Counted from the first letter of the stretch, positions 1 through 6,991 are shown. The stretch is 11,481 bases of DNA from Clostridia bacterium (GCA_900754695.1 CAAEDU010000037.1:1-11481), one strand, 5' to 3'. Numbers and translations are program-made. Notes: generated by a model not told the origin, from the sequence alone.

Positions 1-92
1 GAAAGCGCCCTTGTCGGGAGGCGGAGCGTACTAATGCGTACGTGAGCATCCACGACAAGGGCGCTGACAAAGTTGTGCGCCAAATGACGCCC
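1..92. other. Left-edge intergenic stretch, no convincing gene
   Basis: This stretch lies downstream of the leftmost minus-strand gene. It contains the inverted repeat described separately at 4-65 and a small GC-rich inverted repeat on the minus strand (GGCGC at 81-77 and GCGCC at 64-60, loop of 12). Neither is followed by a clear T-run inside the window. A minus-strand reading frame opens at an ATG at 50-48 (MLTYALVRSASRQGRF) and runs off the edge. It has no Shine-Dalgarno sequence and passes straight through the inverted repeat, so I do not call it a gene. Confidence 0.5.
4..65. repeat. Perfect 13-base inverted repeat with 36-base loop
   Basis: Positions 4-16 (AGCGCCCTTGTCG) are the exact reverse complement of 53-65 (CGACAAGGGCGCT). 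The 36-base loop also holds two copies of GCGTAC (26-31 and 36-41). The structure sits about 30 bases after the stop of the PTS-like gene. Read on the minus strand, the far arm is followed by TTTC and then the window ends, so a T-tract just outside would make it a terminator. The long loop is unusual for that role. Other possibilities are a protein-binding site or the end of a small repeated element. Confidence 0.55.
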
Positions 93-1409
93 TCAGAGCT
101 TTTGGTCGCCGAAACGAATGACCCCCACCCTCCTCATCACCTCCGAAAGGACGAAGCAGACGACTGCCGGGATGACGAAACAGCAGAAGACGATGCCGAG
201 GGCGAGCTGCCATTCGGGGAGACCGACTTCGAGGGAGGCGTCGATGGCGCCGAAGATGCCGACGAGACCGGAGGTGCCCATGCCGCCGCCGACGGGGTTG
301 CAGCGAAGGGCGAACACGCAGGTGGAAAGGGGTCCGACTATGACGCTGGCGACGATGGGCGGGAGCATGATCTGGGGACGGCGCATGAGGTTTGGGATCT
401 GGAGCATGCTGGTGCCGATGCCCTGCGCGATGAGCCCGCCCCAACGGTTCTCACGGAAGGACTGGACGGCGAAGCCGACCATGTGCGCGGCGCATCCGAC
501 CATGGACGCTCCGCCCGCAAGCAGAATGGCGTCGTAGGTGGCGAAGGAGACTTCGCCTGCCGCATACGCCGTGACGACGGGGGTGGCGACGGCGAGCCAT
601 ATCGCCGCCGACGAGGTGGGCAATGTGAGCAGGATGCCCATGACCACCGCGATGACGATGCCCATGACCTCGGGAGTTGCGGCAGTCGCGAGCGCGACGC
701 CCTCGCCGATGAGGTCGACAAGCGCGATGAAGGGCCATGCCGCCCACACCGCAAAGAGACACACGACGAACATGACGAGGGGGACGATGACGATGTCCAC
801 CTTGGTCCTGCCCTCCACCTGCCGTCCTATCTCCACCGCGAGGACGGAGACGACATACGCCCCGATGGGGTTGCCGGGAGCTGCGGGAGCGATGCCCGAG
901 AGCACCTCCCCCACGGACTCGGTGACGAACCCGCCGAGGAAACCGTCCGTGACCGACCCGGCAAAGGCGCCGACCAACCCCGCGACCGCGGCGGTGAACA
1001 TGACAAGCTTTGAGGACTTCAGCGAATGCGCGATGCCGATGCCTATGCCCGCGCCCATGAGCATCTTTGCGATGTTGGCAACGGCGGTGACTCCCCCGCC
1101 GACGATGAGCGCGGCGTCCGTGCCCGCGGAAGTGATCCACGAGCCTATCTGCCCGAGGATGGTGCCCGCGATGAGGGTGCAAAACAGCCCCTGCGACATG
1201 CCCGTAAAAGCGTCGATTAAATATCTGATAAACCCTTTTTTGAGGACGTACAGGATATATTTCCACGAAAACTCGGGTTTTATCTGCTCTTTTTGTGCGG
1301 ATGAACCGCCGTTTTTGCCTGTTATGCCGGCATCTGCCGCCACGCCCGATCCTTCCGTGCCGCGGGGGACGCGGCGATAAACACTCTCGTCACGAAAGAT
1401 GTCAGCCAT
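93..1409 (-). CDS. PTS_EIIC_2-family membrane transporter (PTS subunit IIC-like)
   Basis: The predicted product is a 438-residue, very hydrophobic membrane protein with about ten glycine-rich helices. It resembles the PTS_EIIC_2 family: PGNPIGAY near 178-185, QVEGRTKVDIVIVPL at 197-211, LPTSSAAI at 263-270, GCAAHMVGFAVQS at 305-317 and NPVGGGMGTSGLVG at 371-384. Such proteins are annotated as sugar-transport IIC subunits, but the substrate is generally unknown. No IIA, IIB, HPr or sugar enzyme is nearby, so phosphotransfer is unproven. The ATG at 1409 was chosen because AAGGAGAGG lies just upstream on the minus strand. A longer frame to 1556 would lie wholly inside the preceding gene. The gene overlaps the preceding stop by 8 bases, suggesting translational coupling. 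The first ~47 residues are hydrophilic and Gly/Ser-rich, an apparent extension before the membrane part. Confidence 0.82.
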   Translation of the reverse strand: MADIFRDESVYRRVPRGTEGSGVAADAGITGKNGGSSAQKEQIKPEFSWKYILYVLKKGFIRYLIDAFTGMSQGLFCTLIAGTILGQIGSWITSAGTDAALIVGGGVTAVANIAKMLMGAGIGIGIAHSLKSSKLVMFTAAVAGLVGAFAGSVTDGFLGGFVTESVGEVLSGIAPAAPGNPIGAYVVSVLAVEIGRQVEGRTKVDIVIVPLVMFVVCLFAVWAAWPFIALVDLIGEGVALATAATPEVMGIVIAVVMGILLTLPTSSAAIWLAVATPVVTAYAAGEVSFATYDAILLAGGASMVGCAAHMVGFAVQSFRENRWGGLIAQGIGTSMLQIPNLMRRPQIMLPPIVASVIVGPLSTCVFALRCNPVGGGMGTSGLVGIFGAIDASLEVGLPEWQLALGIVFCCFVIPAVVCFVLSEVMRRVGVIRFGDQKL

Positions 1410-2694
1410 TGTCTTCCTCTCCTTTTCGCGCCATTCCCACGACGGTGCCGAGGGCGAGCGCGGCGAGCTTTGCCGCGTCTCCCCTCCTGAAATCTCCGCC
1501 CGGCGATGAGTAGTCCTTAGCGGTGAAAAACGCGCATTCGCACCCCGCCTCGGCAAGTGCGGAAGCGGCGTAGCCGTGCAATGCGCCGAGCTTGCTCTTC
1601 ACCCCGTCGCAGGGGGGCATGAGGCAGGGGACGCCCGTGCTTTCCACGGCGTCGAAGAGGGCACTCTGCACTTCGTGCGCGAAGGTCGTCCCGCGCAGCG
1701 CGTCCTTTTTGAGAAGGGCGATCCTGTCGCTCTCGATGTCTCCGAAGACGAGGGCAACGCCGCCCTTCAGCTCCGGATGCGCGGCGGCAAACGCCCTCGA
1801 TCCCGCATGGGCGGAGTTTTCGCCGCCGAAGGACGCGAAGCACACCCTCGTCCCTTCGGGCAGAAGCTCCGGGGAGGACAGCAGCTTGAGATAGACCGCG
1901 AGGGAGACCGCCGTCGCTATGCCGTTGTTCTCGCGCGCGTGCCGCTGGAAGGGTGAAAAGTGCAGGATGAGCGCCGCTATGCCCGCCACCGCGTTGATGA
2001 ACGGGATGACGGTGAGCGAGGTGATCTTTGGGACGGTGTCGGACCCGACGAAGATCTTGACCAGGCAGAAGAGCACGAAGAGCGCCGCCGAGACGGGCAC
2101 GACGACGAACACCACCTTCCTCACCATCGCAAAGTCGGAAAAATAGGAACCGGGCGCGGCGTCGCGGTTGGCGGCGATGAGCACGACCTTCCCGTCTTTC
2201 TGCTCCTTTTTGGGCATATTTTCGCTGAATACGTTGTAGGAAACTTTCCTCGGACGGAGCAGCGCAGTGACCTTTTTCGCCCCGAGGAACGCCGCTCCCG
2301 CGCCTATCCCGCCCGCGACGAAAATGCCGAGCGCAACGAGCACGAGCACTATCCCCGTGCCCCTGTCGCCGCCGAAGGAAACGAAATAAAAGAATGCGGC
2401 GAGAGTATAGACCAAACCGATCAGCCCGCAGCAGTTCCTGCCCGCATACGGCGAGATGCGGAAGGCTTCCAGCCGCGTGACGGCACGTGGAGAAAGGATG
2501 TCGCGGATCTTGCGCGCGCAGGCGGTCTCCTCCGGGGTCGCGGTGAGACCGTCGGCGTAGTCGGCGACGGACTTGATGAACTCCTCGCACTTCTCGTTGA
2601 CTCTTTCGCGCTCGCGCTCGCGCGCGTCCTTATCGGGAAGGGCGTCCGACGCGGCGTTTGCAAGCGGAAGGATGTAGTCGTTGTCTTCGCCCAT
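1402..2694 (-). CDS. Membrane protein with degenerate M28 peptidase-like domain
   Basis: The product has 430 residues. The N-terminus is charged, followed by predicted membrane helices near 88-107, 114-138, 193-213 and 226-247. An M28-like fold can be traced. VVLIAANRD (170-178) stands where the family has a strand ending in a zinc-binding His, and ARENNG (253-258) where it has ADDNASG. FGGEN (289-293) corresponds to the GEE catalytic motif, VFGDI (316-320) to the LDM strand, and YSSPGGD (395-401) to IHTPxD. The usual His, Asp, second Glu and final His ligands are replaced by Asn176, Arg254/Glu255, Asn293 and Ser396; the general-base Glu292 remains. Helices 3 and 4 sit inside the fold between the first two motifs. 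I infer a catalytically dead or altered M28-like protein. The ribosome binding site (GAGGAGGGG) overlaps the TGA of the upstream gene, and the 3' end overlaps the transporter gene. Confidence 0.72.
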   Translation of the reverse strand: MGEDNDYILPLANAASDALPDKDARERERERVNEKCEEFIKSVADYADGLTATPEETACARKIRDILSPRAVTRLEAFRISPYAGRNCCGLIGLVYTLAAFFYFVSFGGDRGTGIVLVLVALGIFVAGGIGAGAAFLGAKKVTALLRPRKVSYNVFSENMPKKEQKDGKVVLIAANRDAAPGSYFSDFAMVRKVVFVVVPVSAALFVLFCLVKIFVGSDTVPKITSLTVIPFINAVAGIAALILHFSPFQRHARENNGIATAVSLAVYLKLLSSPELLPEGTRVCFASFGGENSAHAGSRAFAAAHPELKGGVALVFGDIESDRIALLKKDALRGTTFAHEVQSALFDAVESTGVPCLMPPCDGVKSKLGALHGYAASALAEAGCECAFFTAKDYSSPGGDFRRGDAAKLAALALGTVVGMARKGEEDNG

Positions 2695-2704
2695 CGTCCC
2701 CTCC

Positions 2705-3424
2705 TCACAAAGTGAAGCCGCCGTCCACCGTCAGCACCTGCCCCGTGACGTAGCCGTGTTCGAGCAGGAACGCGACCGCGGACGCGACCTCGTCGGGCTG
2801 CGCCATCCTGCCGAGAGGGATGTCCTCCGCAAGCGAAGCGAGCTCCGCTTCCGAATAACATTTCATCATATCGGTGTCCACGGCGCCGGGCGCCACGGCG
2901 TTGACGGTGATGCCGCTCGGCGCGAGCTCCTTCGCAAGCGCGAGCGTCAGCCCCACGAGCGCCGCCTTGGACGCGGAATAAGCCGCCTCGAAAGCGCCGC
3001 CCTTCACTCCCCATACGGAAGAGACGTTGACGATGCTCCCCCGCTTTTTCTCGATCATACACGGCATGAAGGCACGGGTGACGTAAAATGCGCCGTCCGT
3101 ATTGACGGCAAACAGCCTGCGCCATTCCTCGTCCGTGACGTCCTGCAAAAGCCCTCGCGAGGACACCCCCGCGCAGTTGACGAGCATATCGGCGCCGCCG
3201 AAGCGCTCTCTCACCGCGCGCTCCGCCTCACGGACGGAGTCGGGAGAAGTGACGTCGCAGAAGAAAGCCTTCACCCCGCCGTAAGCCGCGAGCTCCTCTT
3301 CGAGCGCTCTCGCCTCCCTTTCGGAGGAACGGAAGGTGAACGCCACGTTGAAACGCGGCGCAAGAGCGCGCACTATCGCTGCGCCTATGCCTCTGCTCCC
3401 TCCCGTCACGAATGCGGTGTGCAT
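2705..3424 (-). CDS. Short-chain dehydrogenase/reductase, FabG-like
   Basis: The 239-residue product is a classical SDR with a Rossmann fold. It has TGGSRGIG (7-14) for the cofactor, NCAG (83-86), Asn108, the catalytic Ser135/Ser136 region, YSASK (Tyr149, Lys153), and PGAVDT (179-184). It ends in the GYVTGQVLTVDGG signature (224-236). Arg32 after strand 2 suggests NADP(H) rather than NAD(H). Sequence and length match 3-oxoacyl-ACP reductase (FabG). However, no other fatty-acid gene is near, and SDRs of this grade also reduce sugars and other ketones, so the substrate is open. The start at 3424 is supported by AAAGGAGAGG just upstream and by the normal SDR N-terminus; an in-frame ATG at 3475 would add 17 unrelated residues. 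It is the first gene of the three-gene operon. Confidence 0.88.
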   Translation of the reverse strand: MHTAFVTGGSRGIGAAIVRALAPRFNVAFTFRSSEREARALEEELAAYGGVKAFFCDVTSPDSVREAERAVRERFGGADMLVNCAGVSSRGLLQDVTDEEWRRLFAVNTDGAFYVTRAFMPCMIEKKRGSIVNVSSVWGVKGGAFEAAYSASKAALVGLTLALAKELAPSGITVNAVAPGAVDTDMMKCYSEAELASLAEDIPLGRMAQPDEVASAVAFLLEHGYVTGQVLTVDGGFTL

Positions 3425-3495
3425 ACTCTCCTCTCCTTTGGGCAAAGCCCCGCAAAACACGCCCGATGATGACAAAACAGCGTGTTTATGAAATC
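3425..3495 (-). promoter_or_regulatory. Promoter/leader zone of the dehydrogenase operon, with 8-base inverted repeat
   Basis: The operon must start here because a strong terminator ends at 3496. An inverted repeat AAACACGC (3455-3462) / GCGTGTTT (3480-3487) with a 17-base spacer could be an operator or leader hairpin. The best sigma70-like match on the minus strand is TTGATT (3497-3492) with TGTCAT (3474-3469), a 17-base gap and only 4 of 6 matches in each box. It would overlap the terminator T-run and put the start near the inverted repeat. The promoter assignment is weak; the inverted repeat is seen directly. Confidence 0.35.
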
Positions 3496-3522
3496 AAAAA
3501 AGGCGGACAAAGCCGCCTTTTT
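3496..3522 (-). terminator. Rho-independent terminator after the lipoprotein gene
   Basis: The arms GGCGG (3502-3506) and CCGCC (3513-3517), loop of 6, are extended by five A-T pairs (3497-3501 with 3518-3522). On the minus strand the stem runs into a six-T tract at 3501-3496, 12 bases after the lipoprotein stop codon. Because T-runs flank both sides, it could also work in the other direction, but no plus-strand gene needs it. Confidence 0.9.
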
Positions 3523-3534
3523 GTCATTTTGCTG

Positions 3535-5034
3535 TCATTCTTCCTCTTCGGCTTCCGCCTTCGCTTCCGCGTCGGCGTCCGTCATCACGCCCATCATCTT
3601 GCCCTCGAAGCCGTCGGAGGCGGCGCCGAGATCGAGATAATAGACATAGCTGTAATCGTCCTCGTTGAACCACACGATGCGGTTGCCCGCAAAGTCGAGC
3701 GCAAGGGCGTCCGTCTTGACTCCGGAGGCGATGACCGTCCTCACGTTGGAGCTGTCGCCCTCCCCTGCAACGAGGTTGATGCGGTAGAGCGCGCCGTCGC
3801 TGTCGGTGTAATAGACATAGCCGTCGATGACCGCCTGCACGGTGACCGACTCGCCCGCGTCGATGATGAGGTTGACGTCGGTGTAGCCGCTGTTGTCCGC
3901 GACGCCGTCTCCGTCCGCATCCGCGGTGGCGATGAGATAGACCTTGCTGTTGTTGGTGGCGAGGATGCCATTGTCGCCGACGAGGGGGAAGTAGGCGGAG
4001 GGCGCCGTCTCGAGCACCTTGATCTCCGCCTTAGCGTCGAAGACGAGCTTGCCGTCCTTCACGGTCGCGGTGTTCACAAAGAGCCCGCGCGCCGCGGACG
4101 TGCCGCCTTCGTAGACGGACTTGGTGTAGTAGAGCGTCACCTCGCTGTCGGAGACGTAGCTGCGCTCCGAGAGGGTGTAGGTGAAGATCTTCTCATAGCT
4201 CTCCGGTCCGTCGTCCTCGCCGAGGAAGGTGTCATAGGTGGCGAGCACCTGCCTGTCCGAGCCGTCGTATCTCACGGCGCAAAGGTTGTTGTAGTGGCGG
4301 TAGCTGTCGTCGCCGGTGGGAGTCTCGGTGTAGAAGACGTAGTCCGTGACCGCGATGCCCTGATCCGCACTCCGCACGGAGTCGTAGCCCCAGAGGATGC
4401 TCGACGCATTCTCGATGAGCACGCCGGAGGAGGCGCCCTTGCCGTCGTCCACGCTCTTATCGGAGCTCATGCCCGTGAAGTCGTAGTAGTACACGGTGGA
4501 GGAGTCCGTCGTGTAGAGGACGCGGGTGGGGGTGAAGAGATATTGACTGCTGCGGCTCGCGACGGTGCCTATACGCTGAGTGACGGCGCCGTCCGTGCGG
4601 GTGCGCATGAAGTCGGTGTGAGTGGTGGACGCGGTGCCGGAGGAGTCCTTGGAAGTGTTGGGCGTGGCGTAATAGATCCAGTCGCCGTACACGGCAAAGC
4701 CGCCGTCCGCATAGCTGTTGTAGATGCTGAGGGGGACGACCACCTTTGCGGTGTCGTTGTTGATGGTGCCGTCCTCGTTCTTCTCTGCGCGCATGATGCT
4801 CTGCTTGAAGGCGGAGCCCCATTCGTTGCTGTCCACGCTGCCGACGTAGCCGTTGATGAAGTAGACATACTTGCCCTGCTCGACATAGTAGCCGCCGTTG
4901 GACACGACGTCGGCGGCGGAGTCGCCCATGCCGATGCCGTCCCACTCGTAGACGTTGCACGCCGCAAGCACCGCCGCCGCGACTGCGAGCACGATGACGA
5001 GGGCGATAAGCGCGATCACTTTGTTTCTTTTCAT
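3535..5034 (-). CDS. Secreted lipoprotein with propeller-like repeats (DUF5050-like)
   Basis: The product has 499 residues. Residues 1-26 form a lipoprotein signal: basic MKRNK, a hydrophobic stretch, then lipobox VLAAC with Cys26 as the lipidated residue. The mature part has recurring aromatic beta strands, for example KYVYFING (55-62), DWIYYATP (118-125), STVYYYDF (179-186), DYVFYTETP (231-239), VTLYYTKS (299-306), GYVYYTDSDGALYRINL (405-421) and YSYVYYLDL (461-469). This pattern is typical of DUF5050-like beta-propeller proteins of Clostridia. Function is unknown; binding at the outer face of the membrane is an inference. DADGDGVAD (372-380) fits the DxDxDGxxD calcium-loop pattern. The C-terminus is an acidic tail (EAKAEAEEEE). 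The start has AAGGAG 11 bases upstream, a longish but usable spacing. The gene is transcribed alone from its own promoter. Confidence 0.8.
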   Translation of the reverse strand: MKRNKVIALIALVIVLAVAAAVLAACNVYEWDGIGMGDSAADVVSNGGYYVEQGKYVYFINGYVGSVDSNEWGSAFKQSIMRAEKNEDGTINNDTAKVVVPLSIYNSYADGGFAVYGDWIYYATPNTSKDSSGTASTTHTDFMRTRTDGAVTQRIGTVASRSSQYLFTPTRVLYTTDSSTVYYYDFTGMSSDKSVDDGKGASSGVLIENASSILWGYDSVRSADQGIAVTDYVFYTETPTGDDSYRHYNNLCAVRYDGSDRQVLATYDTFLGEDDGPESYEKIFTYTLSERSYVSDSEVTLYYTKSVYEGGTSAARGLFVNTATVKDGKLVFDAKAEIKVLETAPSAYFPLVGDNGILATNNSKVYLIATADADGDGVADNSGYTDVNLIIDAGESVTVQAVIDGYVYYTDSDGALYRINLVAGEGDSSNVRTVIASGVKTDALALDFAGNRIVWFNEDDYSYVYYLDLGAASDGFEGKMMGVMTDADAEAKAEAEEEE

Positions 5035-5091
5035 AAGACTGATGTCTCCTTGGGAGATGTTTCTTGTTATTCTTTGTTCTGCATCCCCGCC

Positions 5092-5157
5092 CGAGCCGTT
5101 CGCTCGCCGCGGGGCTCCCCTTCCGCCCCGGCGCTCTCCCGTCCGATGCGGGCAGAG
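5092..5157 (-). promoter_or_regulatory. GC-rich structured leader of the lipoprotein mRNA
   Basis: Between the promoter and the start codon lie about 118 bases with three hairpins: CTCT-CCCG (5134-5141) with CGGG-c-AGAG (5149-5157); CGCC plus GGGGC (5105-5108, 5111-5115) with GCCCC-GGCG (5125-5133), which has a two-base bulge; and CGAGC (5092-5096) with GCTCG (5102-5106). The second and third share bases 5105-5106, so they compete at the edge. The first probably straddles the start of transcription. No known riboswitch or T-box signature is recognised. It could regulate or stabilise the mRNA, or be GC-rich filler. Confidence 0.4.
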
Positions 5158-5159
5158 AC

Positions 5160-5188
5160 ATTATAGCCGATGACGGCGGGTTTTACAA
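5160..5188 (-). promoter_or_regulatory. Sigma70/sigmaA promoter for the lipoprotein gene
   Basis: On the minus strand, -35 TTGTAA (5188-5183) and a perfect -10 TATAAT (5165-5160) are separated by exactly 17 bases. Transcription would start near 5153, giving a leader of about 118 bases. The -35 lies 26 bases after the aspS stop. The only hairpin in that gap (5194-5207) is short and has no T-run on the minus strand, so some read-through from the aspS operon is possible. Confidence 0.8.
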
Positions 5189-5213
5189 CGGTTGCGCCGA
5201 GAGGCGCGGGTTT

Positions 5214-6983
5214 TCAGCCTTCGACGGCGGGGGCGGGAGCGCTCTTCTCGTCGAGGTCGAGCTTGATGTGCACGTCCTTCAGCTGCCTTTCGGTGACTTC
5301 GGACGGCGCGCCCATCAGGATGTCGCGGGCGTTGCGGTCCATCGGGAAGGTGATGATCTCGCGGATGTTGGGCTCCTCCGCAAGAAGCATGACGATCCTG
5401 TCCACGCCGGGAGCGATGCCCGCGTGAGGGGGCGCTCCGAACTTGAACGCGTTGTAAAGCGCCGAGAACTTCTGCTCGATGACGTCCTTGCCGTAGCCCA
5501 CGATCTCGAACGCGCGCTCCATGATGGCGGGCTCGTGATTGCGGACGGCGCCGGAGCTCAGCTCCACTCCGTTGACCACGCTGTCGTACTGATAGGCGAG
5601 GATGTCGGTGGGCTGCATGGTGTTGAGCGCTTCCAGCCCGCCCTGCGGCATGCTGAAAGGATTGTGGCAGAAGGTGAGGTTGCCCTCGTCGTCATACTCG
5701 TACATCGGGAAGTCCACGATCCAGCAGAAACGGAAGGCATCCTTTTCGATGAGGTCGAGACCGGTGCCGAGCTCGGTGCGGAGGAAGCCCGCTTGTTTTT
5801 CGGCGTCCTTGGTCTCGGCGACGAGCGCGACGAACGCGCCGGGCTCGAGTCCCAGCCTCTCAGCGAGAGCCTGCTCTCTCCCGGCCGCGAACTTGGCTAT
5901 GCCGCCCGCGAGCGCACCGCTTTCGTCCAGCTTGAACCAATACATGTTCTCCGCGCCGTTGAGCTTGCACTTCTCCGCGAGGGCGTCGATGAACTTCCTG
6001 CCGGGAGCGTGTCCCTTCACCGCGACCGCCTTTATCGTCTTGTCCTCCGTGAAGAAGGGGGCGGCGCCCGTGAGGATGTCCGTCACGTCCTTGATGATGA
6101 GGGGGTTGCGGAGGTCGGGCTTGTCCGTGCCGTAGTCGCGCATGGCGTCGCGGTAGCTTATCCTGCGGTAGGGTCCCTTGTCCACCTTCTTGCCCTTGCT
6201 AAACTCCGTGAACACGCCCGTGAGCACCTCTTCCATGACGGCGAAGACGTCGTCCTGGGTGGCAAAGCACATCTCGGTGTCGAGCTGATAGAACTCGCCG
6301 GGGCTGCGGTCGGCGCGTGCGTCCTCATCGCGGAAGCAGGGCGCGATCTGGAAATATCTGTCAAAGCCCGAAGCCATCAGCAGCTGCTTGTATTGCTGAG
6401 GCGCCTGCGGCAGAGCGTAGAACTTGCCGGGATGCAGGCGGGAAGGCACGATGAAGTCGCGCGCTCCCTCCGGAGAAGAACTGGTGAGGATGGGGGTGGT
6501 GATCTCCAAAAACCCGAGATCGGTCATCTTGCGCCTGAGCCAGCTCACCACCTTGGCGCGGAAGACGATCTTGTCCTTCACCTCGGGGTTGCGCAGGTCG
6601 AGGAAGCGGTAGCGCAGCCTCGTATCCTCTCTCGATTGCGTGCTGGTCGCGATCTCGAAGGGGAGCTGCTCATAGCACCTGCCCAGCACTTCCACCTTTT
6701 CGGGCTCTATCTCGATCATGCCTGTGGGCATGTCGGGGTTGGGAGAACTGCGGCGGATGACCTTGCCCTCCACCGAGACGGTGGACTCGCGGGGGATGGA
6801 ACGCACCAGCGCCTTCATCTCCTCGGTGGTCGCCACCGCCTGCGTGCTGCCGTAGAAGTCGCGCAGCACGAAGAAGATGACCGCGCCGAGATCGCGCGTG
6901 CCGGAAAGCCATCCGGAAAGTTTGACGTTTTGACCTATGTTGCTCTCGCGGAGCTCTCCGCAAGTGTGTGTCCTGAATTCCAT
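5214..6983 (-). CDS. aspS: Aspartate--tRNA ligase
   Basis: This cytoplasmic class II synthetase charges tRNA-Asp. Its 589 residues match the usual bacterial length. Domains in order: OB-fold anticodon-binding domain (about 1-105), catalytic core with motif 1 near 158-180, motif 2 FRDEDARADRSPGEF (217-231), the bacterial GAD insertion (about 280-410), and motif 3 GVDRIVMLL (526-534). Leu32 in RDLG stands where the non-discriminating Pseudomonas enzyme has His, suggesting a tRNA-Asp-specific enzyme. Motif 2 has one residue more than the E. coli RADRQPEF version, and after motif 3 it reads FPMDRNARDILMGAPSEV, unlike the E. coli form. The start at 6983 is set by TAGGAGAGG immediately upstream and the normal N-terminus. 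The TAG stop of asnA lies inside this ribosome binding site, with 8 bases between the genes. It is the last gene of the asnS-asnA-aspS operon. Confidence 0.97.
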   Translation of the reverse strand: MEFRTHTCGELRESNIGQNVKLSGWLSGTRDLGAVIFFVLRDFYGSTQAVATTEEMKALVRSIPRESTVSVEGKVIRRSSPNPDMPTGMIEIEPEKVEVLGRCYEQLPFEIATSTQSREDTRLRYRFLDLRNPEVKDKIVFRAKVVSWLRRKMTDLGFLEITTPILTSSSPEGARDFIVPSRLHPGKFYALPQAPQQYKQLLMASGFDRYFQIAPCFRDEDARADRSPGEFYQLDTEMCFATQDDVFAVMEEVLTGVFTEFSKGKKVDKGPYRRISYRDAMRDYGTDKPDLRNPLIIKDVTDILTGAAPFFTEDKTIKAVAVKGHAPGRKFIDALAEKCKLNGAENMYWFKLDESGALAGGIAKFAAGREQALAERLGLEPGAFVALVAETKDAEKQAGFLRTELGTGLDLIEKDAFRFCWIVDFPMYEYDDEGNLTFCHNPFSMPQGGLEALNTMQPTDILAYQYDSVVNGVELSSGAVRNHEPAIMERAFEIVGYGKDVIEQKFSALYNAFKFGAPPHAGIAPGVDRIVMLLAEEPNIREIITFPMDRNARDILMGAPSEVTERQLKDVHIKLDLDEKSAPAPAVEG

Positions 6984-6991
6984 ATCCTCTC

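Noticed and set aside
1..50. Start of a truncated minus-strand gene at the left edge (ATG at 50-48)
   Set aside because: No Shine-Dalgarno sequence, only 16 codons visible, and it runs through a perfect inverted repeat.
42..1013. 323-codon plus-strand frame opposite the transporter gene
   Set aside because: Highly charged Asp/Glu/His/Gly composition is the mirror of hydrophobic helices; no ribosome binding site.
1410..1556. Upstream extension of the transporter gene to an ATG at 1556
   Set aside because: The added 49 residues lie entirely within the preceding gene in another frame, while the ATG at 1409 has a strong ribosome binding site.
3412..5166. Long plus-strand open frame opposite the lipoprotein gene
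   Set aside because: It runs through the terminator and the lipoprotein promoter and has a repetitive Val/Ala/Gly/Asp composition expected from antisense reading of propeller repeats.
5191..5210. Hairpin GCGCC/GGCGC after aspS as a terminator
   Set aside because: Only 5 GC pairs and no T-run on the minus strand; the sequence leads directly into the lipoprotein -35 box.
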